Below, one piece after another: positions 10,545 to 22,862 of a DNA stretch of 64,000 bases. Origin of the DNA: Apricaphanius iberus. Lineage: Eukaryota; Chordata; Actinopteri; Cyprinodontiformes; Aphaniidae. The stretch is taken from contig JAPXFQ010000899.1 of NCBI GenBank assembly GCA_028564705.1, forward strand, positions 1,426,001 through 1,490,000. The letters are read 5' to 3'. Position numbers and translations under genes: made by a program. The notes beneath the pieces are model-generated. The model was not told the origin of the DNA and ran no database searches. It was given only the letters and a program-made list of their open reading frames with translations. Within the stretch, counting starts at the first letter, position 1. Each line of letters opens with the position of its first letter.

Positions 10545-12235
10545 AAAGTCTTCAGTTGATCTAAAATGCTACAGCAAGAGTTGTGATGAATATTAAAAAG
10601 GGAGATCACATTTCTCCTATTTTACCTTCTCTCCATTGGCTCCCTGTTAAATCCAGAATGGATTTAAAATCCTCCTTGCGTATAAAGCCCTTAATAATCA
10701 AGCTCCATCGTACATCAGAGATCTGATTGTTCCACATGTTCCTAACGGAGCACTTCGTTCTCACACTGCAGGTTTACTGGTAGTTCCTATGATTTTAAAA
10801 GTCGAATGGGAGGCAGATCTTTTAGTTATCAGGCTCCTCTCCTGTGGAACCAGTTCCCAGTTTGTCCATGAGGCAGACACTCTATTTTTAAGACCAGGCT
10901 TAAAACGTTCCTTTCTAATGAAGCTAAAATGGTTTAGGTTATCCTAAGCTATATCTGTAGTTATCAGTGTTGGGAAAATTACACAAAAAAATTCTATATT
11001 TTATACTACTAGGTAGAGCCCCAAAAACATGTTTGCATATTACGGTCTCAAAAATGTAACTGAGTTACGCTACTTTGTTACCTTTGGTAAAATATAATAA
11101 ATATATATGTGTAACAATTTTTTAACACTAACATCACTTTACATTTTAAAGAAGTTTGACTCCACAAAAACTATATTTTTAACACTTATTTGACTCTATT
11201 CTCAAATGCCTTTGCATGTCTTCTGTCTTATAACATTGGTTAAATCTCATCAAAAGAAGGCGGGGAAAGCGCTCATTACAAAGAAGGTTCATACAGATGA
11301 GACATCACAGTCTGAACAGGGAAATAGTGCAAATGGTGGCACCATGTAAATGTAAAGTTGATTCTTTCCTCAGCTGCCCTGATTCTCTGTTCTTTTGGTT
11401 TTGATCAACATGAAGTGCAGCGTGGATCATCCTCTGCGGTATCCAACTTGATTTGGTCCGCTGCATTAGTGGTGCCGATAAACAATTTTAAATGGCCGTG
11501 TAATTTAAGTTACTGAAATTATAAGGAACCAAATATTGCCATACACCTTATAAGTAATGTTATATTACTCAGCTACTGAAAAAAATAATATATTCCTGTA
11601 ACTCACTACTCTTGCAATGTGTTACTCCCGACACTGGCAGTTATACTGTTATAGACTTAGACTGTACTGTAGGAGGAAAGATTGACCACTTTTCTTCAGT
11701 CTTCTACTTTTCTCTTCTACTACTCTCCAGTTGCATTATTTGCTGTTATTTTGACTTATTATTTTTTTCCTCAGTGTTGTCCTCTCCATAGAAGCTAGCC
11801 CTGGTTTGGCATCATCCTTAACAGTAATGACTTGTTGGGGGGGAAGAGGGGTTAAAGACTGGGATGAAGCTCCCTGAAACTGTTCGTCCTCGCTGTACTG
11901 TTATCACCTTTTCACGTTCTTTAATATAGAAAGCACTCTCTCATCAGCTTTTTTGTTCTTTGTGTCTCTTCTCTGTCTTCTCAATCCCCCAGACGGCTGT
12001 GGCAGATGAGATGACCACATATGCTGAGTCAGATTCTGATGGAGGTTTCTTCCTGTTAAAGGGGAGTTTTTCCTCTCCATTGTCGCTACATGCTTGCTCA
12101 GTATGAGGGATTGCTGTGGTTGGAGTCTGGATGAACACTGCCAGTAAACGATTCAATGCAATCTGCTGGGATTGCTTAAACAGAAAACTCATACATTCAT
12201 TCCAAACTGAGAGGAATGTATGTATGTTTGAAATG
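10545..12235 (+). mobile_element. L2/Rex1-like LINE 3' portion, split by a hAT MITE
   Basis: 10566-10720 translates on the + strand, with shifts, to the reverse-transcriptase C-terminus typical of teleost L2-type LINEs: A-ARVV, HISPIL-SLHWLPVK, then a degraded KALN-like stretch. The 10780-10935 part keeps the YSAPLLWNQ-P and FKTRLKTFLFNEAKMV-like tail. After the MITE insertion (10965-11636), sequence typical of the 3' UTR of these LINEs resumes at 11645. It includes the block near 12045-12110 with 'ggtttcttcctgttaaa' and 'cctctccattgtcgctac'. The copy is truncated and non-functional. Confidence 0.7.
10965..11636. mobile_element. hAT-type non-autonomous element (CAGTGTTGGG family)
   Basis: A 672-bp element with ends CAGTGTTGGGAAAATTAC and the inverse ...GTTACTCCCGACACTG. 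It is flanked by an 8-bp target duplication with one mismatch (gtagttat at 10957-10964, gcagttat at 11637-11644). The 8-bp duplication and the CAGTGTTGGG terminus are typical of hAT MITEs in fish. It carries no coding sequence. It sits inside the tail of an L2-like LINE and is therefore younger than that LINE copy. Confidence 0.85.
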
Positions 12236-13400
12236 AAATAACTTTTCTTGTAAAGTCAAAAATGGGGTGTTTGAATATTTAGCCCCTTTTTTTCTCTCTG
12301 TGTAAATACTTTGTATAACCACCTTTTTCTGTGTTTTGAAAGCATCTGACCATGTGTTCAGAGTTTAGGTCAATAGTTTGACTGGGCCATTCAAACACAT
12401 GGATATGCTTATATCTAATACATTCCTTTTTGGCTCTAGCTGTATGTTTTGAGTCATTGTCCTTCTGGAAGGTGAACCTCTGTCCCAGTCTCAAATCTTT
12501 TGCACTCTCTAACAGGATTTCTTCCAACATTTTCCTATATTTAGCCCCATTCATCTTTCTACTTCCTGATGCTGCCACTACCGTGCTTCACTCTGGGGTT
12601 CATGTTTTCAGGATAATGTGCGGAGTTGACTGTCCTTCACACATACCATTTTGCATATAAAGCTAGAAATTGAAGTTGGGTCATATTGAACCAGAGCAAC
12701 TCCTTTTACCTGTTTAATGTGTTCCCTACGTGGTTTGTGCAAACTACAAATGGTACCTGTAATTGCTTTGTTTTAGCAATGGCTTTACTGTCTATGAAGG
12801 CCAGTGGGTATAACTAATGTTTTCATCTAACAACAGATTCTCCAACCTGAAATGTTCATCTTTGCAGCTCCTCCAGAGTCACCATGAGCCCATGGCTTCT
12901 TGTTTGACCAATGTTTTCTTTGCCCGGCTTGCAGTTTTAGTCAAACTTGTAGTTGTGCCATACTCTTTATATTCTATATGATTGAGTAGTACTCTTTGAG
13001 ATCTGCAAATTTTGGCATATTTTTTATAACCTAACGCTTCAAACTTCGCACAACTCTATACCTGCTTTCCGGTTTCTTGTTCCTCATTAAGTTTTTTTTG
13101 TTTGCTAATTTTCTCAAACAAATCTCTGAGCACTTCACAAAACTGCTGGATTTATAGTGAGATTAAATTACACCCAGGTGGGACTCTACCTACTAATGGG
13201 ATGACTTCTGGAGGCAACTGCACCAGATTTTACGTAGGGGTATCGGAGTAGAGGTGGCTGTATAAATATAAAGGCACATTACGCTTTTCAGATTTTTAAT
13301 TATGAATATGTTTAAAAACATGCATTGTCACAAAGATCCCAATAAAAACACAGAAGTTTGTCTTTGGAAACTTTGACTAAAATGAGAAGTTCATGAGTAC
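12236..13400 (-). mobile_element. Tc1-like transposon, decayed
   Basis: A minus-strand Tc1 element. The ends are degenerate. 13258-13360 matches the usual 'aaatgcac...cttttcagatttttatttgt' terminal block, and 12248-12330 is the 3' end next to the transposase stop. The transposase remnant between about 12880 and 12280 contains MNGAKYRKMLEE-L, LGQRFTFQKDNDSKHTARAKKE and WPSQTIDLNSEH, the last an eroded SPDLNPIEH motif. Frameshifts and stops break it, so it is inactive. Confidence 0.8.
12279..12578 (-). pseudogene. Tc1 transposase C-terminal pseudogene
   Basis: An open 99-codon remnant covers the second catalytic Asp block (KDNDSKHTA) and a damaged DDE Glu region. The expected sequence [11 protein letters not shown] reads TIDLNSEHMVR, so the catalytic Glu context is disrupted. 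It is part of the element at 12236-13400. Confidence 0.75.
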
Positions 13401-14450
13401 TTCTCCAAGTGTCTGTATATCAAAGTGTTTTTTTCGTTGGGATGTCATGTTGGTCAGGATGAGGAGGGGTCTTCCTCTGAGGACCACACTCAGTGCTGAC
13501 TTTTACATTTTTAATGTTGATGCTTGGATTAGGGACCCTCAGTCCTTGTTTACATCCCTCTGATGTTGCAAACATTGTAGAGCAGCTCAGCTGGGAATGA
13601 TGCACAAAGCGCCTGACTGAATGCACTGTAGTTAAATTCACACGAACTTTGATGGGACAGGGGTGACGAGGATTTCTCAGGATGCATGACTGTAATAGAG
13701 GGGGGCAGTTTGTTCTCAAGCAGAGCACGGTAGGTGGAGGTGGTTGGGCGTGTTTCAAGGGGCTGGGATAATTGCTGACTCCATTTTAAGGGCACAAAAA
13801 AACAACCCGCACCAGCATGTCTTGTCTGAACCCCGCCCCTCCTAAATGAAAATGAAGTTCTATGATCCCACTAGCTCATTAACAGCAGGTCCGTTAATGA
13901 GCTTTCAACAGGGTGGGGGGCTGGGGATATGAAGAGGAAGGTTAGGCGGCTGGGTAGGGGTGGTGGTGGTGGTGTTATTGCACCAGATGCACACACGCCC
14001 ACTCCCACCAATTACAATTGTATGATTGAGAAGAAAGAGGAAGTGAGGACAGCGGCCCCTCGGTCCGTTTCTGTCCTCAGAGACGGAAAAACAACGAGGA
14101 GGCGGAATGATGCAGAGGACAAGGAACATCCTCTGTCTCTGCCTCCAAGCTCTTCAGATCTGCAGGCTGGGCGCCACAGTTAGCGCCATTTGGTGCTCGT
14201 ATGGACCCAATTATGTAAGGTAAGCTGATACGGAGCAGAATGCAGCATGCCAGGGCCTGCAGCGAGTGGATATCTCCTTCCCTGCATGCCCTTTGTCTTC
14301 CTACCGTCCACACCTACCTGAGCCGCTCCTCAGACCTGCACAGGTCAGGGTGTGGGCATCCAACACAGCCAATAGTAGCGTTAACAGTTTAAGATTTCAG
14401 CCAATGAGTGCGTGGAGTTCTTTCTGACCAGTAACTGCCCCTGGGTAGAG
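13401..14450. promoter_or_regulatory. GC-richer unique-looking island, candidate enhancer
   Basis: No exon or mobile element signature was seen. Base composition is higher in GC than the surrounding AT-rich DNA. The region holds a perfect 11-bp inverted repeat, AGCTCATTAAC / GTTAATGAGCT, at 13873-13883 and 13893-13903 with a 9-bp spacer. The arms contain homeodomain-type CATTA/TAATG cores. The open frames across it (for example 13420-13758 minus and 13929-14183 plus) have no family motifs. The function is inferred. Confidence 0.25.
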
Positions 14451-15540
14451 GTAATGATGTGGACTTTGAGATCTGTGAGTCGGTGAAGAAGCAGCATAAC
14501 AGTCACACATGCTCAGGTGTAAAAAGCAATGGGAATGAGCCACTCACAGGTTATTGCAACAATGGAAGAAGTGATATGGTCTCTGCTCTCATTCTACATG
14601 TTGCATTATTGCGACGTGCGGCTTTCATCGCTTTGGACTAGTTGTGTGAACAAAGAACTCAGTAAATAAAGTTTGTCTGAAGATTGATACCAAAAAAACA
14701 AATCAATGGAGTGGCAATGAATACAGAGAAAACTGACCTCAAGAAATTTACAGTTAATAGCACATTTTGAGTGATTTTAAGTTGTCTAGATGTGTTTGCT
14801 TTGTAGTTTTTTTACGTGACTTATTAGTTTATAATTTAAAACAAACTCATTAAAAATTGCATAGAATGGATTCAACATTAGTTTAAGAAAGGTAAATGAA
14901 TGCGGATTAAACTCCAGATGAAATGTTTTAAGATATTGTATATGCAGCAATAGTATTTTTTCATCATTAGCTGCATTTTAATTGTTATTTTATGATGTGC
15001 AGCACAGTGTAAGCATCTTAAGCTATCCCTTATTTCTTTGTTTGTTTTTTCAAGCAGCCAAACTATTTTTACTGACCGTTTAATTAGCTTTAATTAAAAT
15101 TTCTTGAACTTTTTGCTGACTTCATTTTCAACTTTTTTTTTATTGCGGTAGCTGATCCTTTTCATTAAAAAATTTCTTCGGCAACCTTCCTAACTGTGGC
15201 ATCAAAATAATTCAGGCTAACAAATTGTCCTTTAGACGTTGTTCCTTCAGTTTTTAAAAGCTTTTTATCTGATTTTTTAGTACTTAAAATACATGTCAAA
15301 TAAAAAAAATAAAATTAGAGCCTTCTATCTACTATTTCAAATGTCTTTTTTCTTTGAGTTTCTTCAGAAGCTACTTTTTTTTCAGTTGAATTCCAAACTT
15401 TTCCTTAGGAAAACTGCATTTATTAAAAAGTTAAAGTCTTTCTTTGTGAATTGTCACAACACACCGCCTTATCTCTGATATATTGATTATTTTAGACGTT
15501 ATCTTGTTATCAACATAGTGTGGGTAATCAACTAAGCGAT
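14451..15540. other. AT-rich intergenic DNA, nothing recognised
   Basis: Very AT-rich with several T-tracts. No gene or classifiable repeat was seen. Confidence 0.4.
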
Positions 15541-15720
15541 CTACAGGTCTGTAATTTGCTCTTGTCATAAGAAGTTTCTCGGTTCACATAGACGGTCATT
15601 CTTCAGCAGCAGCACTTAGATGTGGAGTACCTCAAGGCTTTGTCATAGGGCTTTTGGTGTTTTCCCTCCAGACTGATAACTAGCTGTTAATACTCACTAA
15701 ATAAATAAATAAAAACAACG
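15541..15720 (+). mobile_element. LINE reverse-transcriptase fragment
   Basis: 15615-15665 translates to a degraded CGVPQGFVIGLLVF, the GVPQGSVLGPLLF block (RT motif 4 region) of L2/Rex1-type LINEs. No more of the element can be followed. Confidence 0.45.
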
Positions 15721-17200
15721 TATTTTTTCATTTAATTAAGTGCATAGGTCCCTGCAGCTTCACAGTTGGGTTCAGGATTGGTCGTGGTCACAACAGTCAA
15801 ACACTCCATTTATAGTTTCATCAAACAGGACATGTCTCAAAGAAATTAGCACTTTTTGTATAGCCTTAGGATTTATTGGCTCGTCCTCTGAGTGTGTGTG
15901 TTTTAGCCCATGCTGATGTGTCCTTTTACACTGTTTAAATATTTTTGTCAACTATATTTTGTGTTGTTCATTTTGCCACAATTAGAATTTTTTATTTGTC
16001 TTTTATTTGTCTAGGAAAAGCAGCCAAAGTCCCCAAAAATATCTACAGAACATCTGAAAAAAACTATTGACCAAAATATCATAAAATATTAAAAACAATG
16101 GGTCCTTGGAAGGCAGCAATCAAGAATTTGGGAGGGGGTTAAAACCTTTGCAGTTAAAGTACGACTTCCTAGTGTTCCTCAGCATCAACCCTAATCAGTA
16201 TTCTGAAGAATTACAAAAGCCCAAAGTGCCTGAATAAATATACTATAACTCCAATTAACCAAACAAACTAGATGATTGTTAAGATGGCAAGCTTTAAAAA
16301 ATGATAAGTCCTATACAGTCCTTTTATAATGTAAAATTATCTACTTTTTCAAATTACACACATCACAATCGGTGCAAGGAATCTTGCACCATGGGACTCA
16401 CTGTCTATGCTCCTGTTGCACAGGATAATACATCTGACAATGGATTCATCTGACCGCACTGCATCTCTGAACTTCACCTTAAACAGGACACTAAAGGGAA
16501 AACCTCCTCAGATATAAACTTGACTTAAACAAGTGCAGCCTGGCAGAGATACCTAAACTGAAAGCAAGAACTTTTTTTCATTTGAATGTTTCTCTGGACA
16601 TTCTGGGCAAGAAAAGCAATTTTAGTGTGATTTAACTACACATGTCAAGCAAATGGAGAGAGGGAGAAACATTCTTACCTTGTCTTACATAAAAAATTAT
16701 TGCATAGCTTCATTTTAGTTTTACCTAATGATGCATGGTGTAATAAAGAGGGAGTCTAATGCCATTGGTGATTAATGAAAAGTACATTTTCTACTGTTTC
16801 TTTTATTTATTTTCAATGGAAGAGTTCCTTCTGGTTGGTTTTGCAGTCATAATGATCTGCAATTTAAGGTAAACTATTAAGTTCAAAATCCTTCTTCTGA
16901 AATACAAAAGTTAAATGTATTTTCTAAGCAAGTAAGAAAAGTTTTTCATTTTTAGCATCCAAAACACAGTCAATGACAAAATCCTCGGCAGTTGTAATCT
17001 ACTACCACTACAGAGGACAAACCTCCAATAAAATCAGCATTTAAAACGTAGACCATTCTCATCAAGTTCCGTATTAAAACCTGATTGTTCCCTGAGCCGT
17101 CTTCTTCCGCTTCTATATGAATACTTAGGAGAAACTGAAAAGCTCCTCTAAGACCCAACCAGAAATTCAGATTAAATTTAAGATGATTAGCTCTGAAAAT
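15721..17200. other. AT-rich intergenic DNA with a short perfect hairpin
   Basis: No gene was seen. At 16371-16390 there is a perfect hairpin GGTGCAAG-GAAT-CTTGCACC, with an 8-bp stem and a 4-nt loop. Nothing else was recognised. Confidence 0.4.
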
Positions 17201-17740
17201 TCAACAACAAAGGGGCTGCATGAGCTATGTGTTTGCTTTGCTACGGGGCAGGCCTGTGGCAATGAGAGGCTCTCACTTGTGTTTGAGGGGATGATGCTTT
17301 ATCATGTAAAAAGCCAATTAACTGTGAGTTTTTAATTACATTTCTCATGGTATGCTGTGTGAAGCTTCCAATCGTCTCTGCAGAAATTTCCCTGTTGTCT
17401 TCCTCTTCATCATCATCCTCCTCCTCTTTGGAATAGCTGAGCAGGAGGAAGAAGCCTGGGATTAAAGGAGGGAATAACAAGAAGGGAAAAGATGCATTTG
17501 TGTGCGGTCAAAAAACCGCAGGACTCTGCTCCCTTGTATATATCCCACAATTCCCACTTTCTCCCAGTCGTTCCTCCTCCCACCGTGACCGCAGTGTGAA
17601 ACTTGAACCGAGGAATTACACTCGCTTTGTCTCTTCTTCACCCACAGAACCTCAGCTTCCTCATCTCTGATGGGGAGGGAGGGCGAGGTGAGAGGTGGCA
17701 ATACACCAATCCTGTTCATGTCTTAGTAATGAGAGAAAAG
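17201..17740. promoter_or_regulatory. Unique-looking island with an inverted RUNX-like motif pair
   Basis: A more GC-balanced, purine-rich stretch without coding signature. 17503-17520 reads TGCGGTCAAAAAACCGCA, two RUNX-type cores in inverted orientation with a 6-bp spacer. A TATA-like ATATAT follows near 17538. The regulatory role is inferred only from motifs. Confidence 0.22.
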
Positions 17741-17919
17741 AATGAGCTCTGAGTTCACTGTAGTTTGTTTAGTGGTGGAGCTGTTGACACCACTGGCTCC
17801 TACTAAGGATGTACCATAACTTGCTTTAAGAGTCAGCGCACAGCTTTGAGTATTAGAGCAAGAAACTACAGATCAGGATTCAAATCTGGAAGTGACTAAG
17901 AACTGAACCTTCAGATAAA

Positions 17920-18410
17920 TGTGAAGACATTCACAAAGTCTGACTTCTATCATCTGAAGAACATGTCTAGTGTTGAAGGACTAATAGCCCAACATGGTCT
18001 ATAGGAACTCATCTGTGCGTTTATCTTTAGTCAGCTTGATTACTGCAACAGCGTCCTCACAGGTCTACCTAGAGAGTCAATCAGACAGCTGCGGCCGATC
18101 CAGAACACTGCTGTTCACATCCTCACTAGAACCAGGAAAGTAGAACACATCACTCCAGTTATAAAGTCAGAGAATAGACTTAAACAATAAATTATACTAG
18201 TTTATGAATCATTAAATGTCTATAGATTAAAGATCTGTTGTTGTATCAGCCTTCCAATCTGCTCTGCAAACCCAACATGGAGAAGCAGCATTCCGTTTTT
18301 ATGCTCCTCTAATCGGGAACAAAAGTCCAGAAAACTGCAACACTGATGAAACCCTGAGTTTCTTTAAACATCTACCAACTCAAATAATTCAGAACAATTC
18401 TTTGTCAGAT
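17920..18410 (+). mobile_element. L2/Rex1-like LINE reverse-transcriptase fragment
   Basis: The + strand translates with few breaks to the L2-type RT C-terminal region: SQLDYCNSVLTGLPRESIRQ, then L-PIQNTAVHILTRTRK-EHITPVIKS (about 18030-18170). It continues into a degraded tail with WNKSPENCNTDETLSFFKHLPTQ-like residues near 18315-18380. Truncated at both ends. Confidence 0.75.
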
Positions 18411-20030
18411 GTCTGGTCTATCTTGAATTTTCAGTCATGGAAGAATATTACTCTGATTTTAAACTCAGTGACCTTCTTTGTGAACGTGACACCGAGACTT
18501 TCTCAGGTTCTCTCTGTGTGTCTCTCTCTCTCTCACACACACACTCACGTTCTCGGGTCAGTCAGTTCTGCTCCTCGGCCAGACAGACGGGGGGCTGGTC
18601 TTTAAATGTTGGAAAACTGGATTCTGAACGTACCTCCCCTTTCACTCCACACACCAACCCACACACACTCCCACTCAGAGCGTCGGGGTCAGAGGTGCAT
18701 TCTTTACGGCGGACATAGTAACTTTGGGACGAAGAGTTCAGTCCTGAGACAGGTGAAAGGCCCGGGGCCAGGTGAACTCCATCACCTACCCGCCGAAACA
18801 ACAGTCTCCACATGTGTCTGAAAACAGTCTTAACAACTGGCAAACTTCTATGTCTTCCTCTTCGTTGTGTTTCATTTGAATGTTGTGTTTTCTGACTGAG
18901 CATTTATTAGTAACCTTGTTTTAGCTGGCTTTGAGAAGAATACATGTGCCATAAGCAAAATGTGAAAATCAACCTCTTTTAGATGATGATTGATGAAAAA
19001 AAAAGTATTTTGTCACAGAAAGTGAGCTATGACATTGGACACAGCAAATACACATGCAGCAAATGCATAAAAACCACAAAATATTATATAGAAATGTTCA
19101 TGCCATTAAAAATGAGGTAGTTCCCTCTTCTGTTACCAGCCTGAGCTTTTCACTAATAAAATCAGTCAGTTTGTTGAAGTGTTAACCACCAAACATCACA
19201 AAAACCATCAGGAGATCTGCATGTCAACTGTAAACGTGTTTTAATGAAGACTAAGACTTTTTTTGAAATGCTGAAAGATTGGGCAAACCTACATTTGACT
19301 GCAGGTTTAATAAACTGGAAGGAAAAGTTATTTCTATTTACATGATTAAATTGTGTAAATCTGACAATATTTACCCTCGTACTCCAAAGTACAATTTACA
19401 TGTTATGATATTTTTGGGTTGCTGAAACATTAATTTATTAAATAATGTAGTCACATTAAAATGAAGGTTTTCATTTCAACATGCTTTGGATTGTTACTCT
19501 CAATATTATTGTGAATACAAGTTGGTGTTCCCCAGCCTGGGTAATAATCTTACGTCTTCTGGCTGGAAGGCTTTGCATTACCAATTAACCACTGTAGCCA
19601 CATGTAGTTTAGTTTAGTTTAATATTGAAAGATGACTCTTTTCTCATGGAAAACATTTTTAAATAGCCAAAATGGTTTAAATCACATTCAATATTTCTCC
19701 TCATGTGGTTCAGAGGTTTTACCTGTGATAACAGTTTTTTTTTTGTTATTACTTAAAAATATATATTTTTAGTCAACTAACAGGTAACAGTTAATGCTAT
19801 GGCAAAACCTTTTACTTTAATCTTTCTGTAAAAAGAGGCAATGTTTTCCATTCAAATTGTTTACAGAAAAGTTTACAGAAAGTTGGGAATGCTTCATAAT
19901 ATTTTCACCGTCGGGCTAGAAGAAATAGCCAAAACGAGAATAGAGAAACCTCAAAACTCTTGCATTTCTTCAAGGTTGTGTTGCCACAATAACCTTTATT
20001 TGACAGTGGATTGTACTTGGAGGCACTAAA
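18411..20030. other. Intergenic DNA with a short CT/CA microsatellite
   Basis: 18519-18546 is a (TC)n(AC)n microsatellite. The flank at 18480-18820 is GC-richer, but no exon or family motif was found. From 18900 to 20030 the sequence is AT-rich and unremarkable. Confidence 0.35.
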
Positions 20031-20032
20031 AG

Positions 20033-20125
20033 ATACAGCAGGTGACAGGACGCAAACTCAGAAAAGTAACAGAGCCTCTGCTTTATGAACACCAGCACTA
20101 ACCACTTTGCTACACAATAACTTGA
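20033..20125 (-). repeat. tRNA-derived SINE head fragment
   Basis: Read on the minus strand, 20117-20035 begins with TAGCAAAGTGGTTAGTGCTGG, which fits an A-box of a tRNA-derived SINE. A degraded B-box follows (GAGTTTGCGTCC). It is too diverged and incomplete to be a tRNA gene. Confidence 0.4.
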
Positions 20126-20339
20126 AATTTATTTGGTCAAATAAGATATACATGACTTCCTTTCCAGTGTTAACTAAATGATTATAATCATTTCAGTAAC
20201 ACAATTCCTTCACTTTCAACCAATGCAAGAAAATTGTGTTGATTCAGTATTGTTGATAATTACTTAAAATTGTACTTAATTAAATCAGGGAAATAAGAGA
20301 AACATATAGATTGTGTAGCATTTACTAAGATTGCCCTGA

Positions 20340-21560
20340 ATTTAACTCCATCTTCCCATCAACTTTGATTGGATTTCCTGTTCCAGCTGAAGAAAGGCAT
20401 CTCCACACCTCCACATGTTTCACAATGGGGACAGTGTGTCCAGAAAGATGTGCAGTGTTTGTTTGTTTTTCCTGTTATATAGAATTTGCCAGATAGGCCA
20501 AAAAGTCAAATTGTACATGAATCTCTTGAATCCCTTGAATCTCTTTTCCCACAATGCCTTTATACAAGGACCAGGCATTGAATATGAGCAGGCATGGTTC
20601 ACCTCTGACACAGACACTTTGAACACAACTTCTATTTTGTGGGATACACTTACATCAGCAGCGACCGTCTGTCTCACACCTGAACAAAAGCTGCTCTACC
20701 GATTCCAAGAATGTGGTTGGATTTTAGACTCTTAATAAAATGAGAGAGATTCCTATAAATGTTTGGAGGTTTTAATATGATTTGAATTGATCATACAGGA
20801 GGACAGTAACACATTACAGTAAAATGCAGAATACTGACCTGTCTCAATTTTACAACAACAAGCTTATATTATTTCTAGCAACCTTGGTCTATCTATTCTA
20901 CTCGATAAAGTACGACTCTCAGGGTGAAAATCAGAGACTTGAAGGCGCCTTTCTGTTTGATTAGAAAGCTGTGAACTTTGTAGACCTTTAAGAATGCCCA
21001 GTCGAAGAGCCATCTCCATGGTAACGCAGGATGTGGACTATCATTGTCAAAACTCTCTGACCATGACTTGGGTAAAAGCGTCACTCAATAAGACTAAACA
21101 TTTAAACTATTACTACAATATTAAGTAAACATGGTCACAGTTGATTATAAAGTACAGATCAATCATAACACTAAATTTCTCCACCACAAAATGCTTGAAA
21201 AAAAGCTAACAGCCCTGACCTAAAACTTGTTCTGATAAAACATTAGTATACCTGAGCGGTGGATCTCTGCAGCCCCTCCATAGGTACCACAGGCCTCTTG
21301 GCTGCCTTTGTCGTTAATTTTCGTTATTTAATTTGGATGGCCATACATACTGAGCAGAGCTCTGTGAGTTATTCTCGACCTGCCTGCTGTGTTTCTTGGT
21401 CTTCATGACGCAGATTCACCAACATTTTCTTAACAAATCTCTGAGGCCTTCACAGAAACTCTAGATTAAATTGTACACAATGGAGATCTGCATCTTGGAA
21501 AGAGCAACGTTAATTTTTTTAACCATTAAATGTCTTTGAAAAAAATGTATTTATCTGTTT
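20340..21560 (-). mobile_element. Tc1-like transposon remnant with unrelated interior
   Basis: 20380-20520 is the antisense of the Tc1 HGGG-type and preceding block ('cagctgaagaaaggcatc', 'catgtttcacaatgggga', 'ataggccaaaaagtcaaa'). 21250-21490 matches the upstream part of the same antisense gene ('gagcggtggatctctgcagc' and 'ttaacaaatctctgaggcct'). The 700 bp between (20540-21240) is not recognised and may be an insertion. No open frame survives. Confidence 0.6.
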
Positions 21561-22860
21561 TTCCCCCCTCATGTTAATGAACATGTATATGTATAAATAA
21601 CTCGATGTTCACCTTAACAAAAGACTGATAGATGTTATGATGTGAAGTTTTTGTGTTAGAGTTTTAGTTAGGTCTCGTTATTTAGCTTATTTCTTGGTGT
21701 TTATGTTTTACTTTAGGACTTACCCTTTTGATTTTTGCACTTCTTTTTTTCCATATTTTCCCCTCCCTGCTCATACATGTTGTTTTATATTTTGTAACTT
21801 TTTATTTATATTTCCTTAGTTTATTACCCTTTTATAGTTCTTTATTCTCTGATTAGATCGATATCTTGAGTTATTTTCTAGGTTCTTATTTTCGGAAAGT
21901 GTTCTGTTTGTTATTCCTGTTTCCTCCTTGCCATATTGCTCCCTGACACAGTTACTCATTGTTTCCACCTGCTCTCTTCCTCTCACCTGCATCTGCTTCC
22001 ATTAGTTAGTCCTCAGGTTTTATTAAAACTGCTCAACTGATTACTGTTGTGTGTTTTTGGGAAAAAAATTTGAATATTAAGGAGGGTTTTAAAATAGTGG
22101 GGATGGAAGTGATATGATTAGCTGGATAACCGGAAGGAGGCAGAAATGCAACAAAAATGGATGCAGGCTGCCCTTAAAATCTAAAAAGAAGAAGAAGAAG
22201 AAGATTACTGCTGCATTTGGGTCCTCAAGTAACGCATCATGACAATAGAAGGTCACTGAATTTGAGGTAAAAGGGTTGGTTTTTATTTGTTTTAAAGTGG
22301 TCTGAGTTTAACTTTTTGATGATTTATTGATGTATAAAATACATATTGTATGCAGCTAAAACCTTTATTCTTCTAAACTTTAGGTATTCCTACAACAGTT
22401 GGGAGTGCATGTTTGAAAAATCAAAAATAATTGGCTATTTTTACTTTATGGGGTAGAGACACTTTATTCTTTCATTGGTATGGTCTGAATGTATTTTTTT
22501 TCTTTTCTGCTGTTTGTTTTAATTTTGATGTTTGTAAAAACAGCTGGCAGTTCTTTGTTAGGCCTCAAAGGACTTAATAAAGTCCAATTGCTAGGGAAGG
22601 TTTCCTTTTTAATGTGCCTTTTCTGTAATCACAGAGCACTACAGAAATATCGTGAAAATATACACAAAAAGATGAATCACTGTTGATGTTTATTAGAGTT
22701 CCTTATTTGCTAGTGATGGGTTTCCAGGCTATAGATTTTTTTAAAAAGCTTGTAACAGACACTTTGTTTTACTGAGTGGGTAAACAAATTTTTAACATTT
22801 TATAATTAATATACTGAGAAAGAAATGTAAATATTCGAAGGAATTTAATGCAGGTGGTAC
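21561..22860. other. AT-rich intergenic DNA, probably old repeat debris
   Basis: No coding signature. 21900-22045 resembles the tail-like 'cacctgctctcttcctctcacctgc' sequences common in fish repeats, but the family cannot be named. A short (AAG)n run is at 22187-22204. Confidence 0.3.
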
Positions 22861-22862
22861 CT

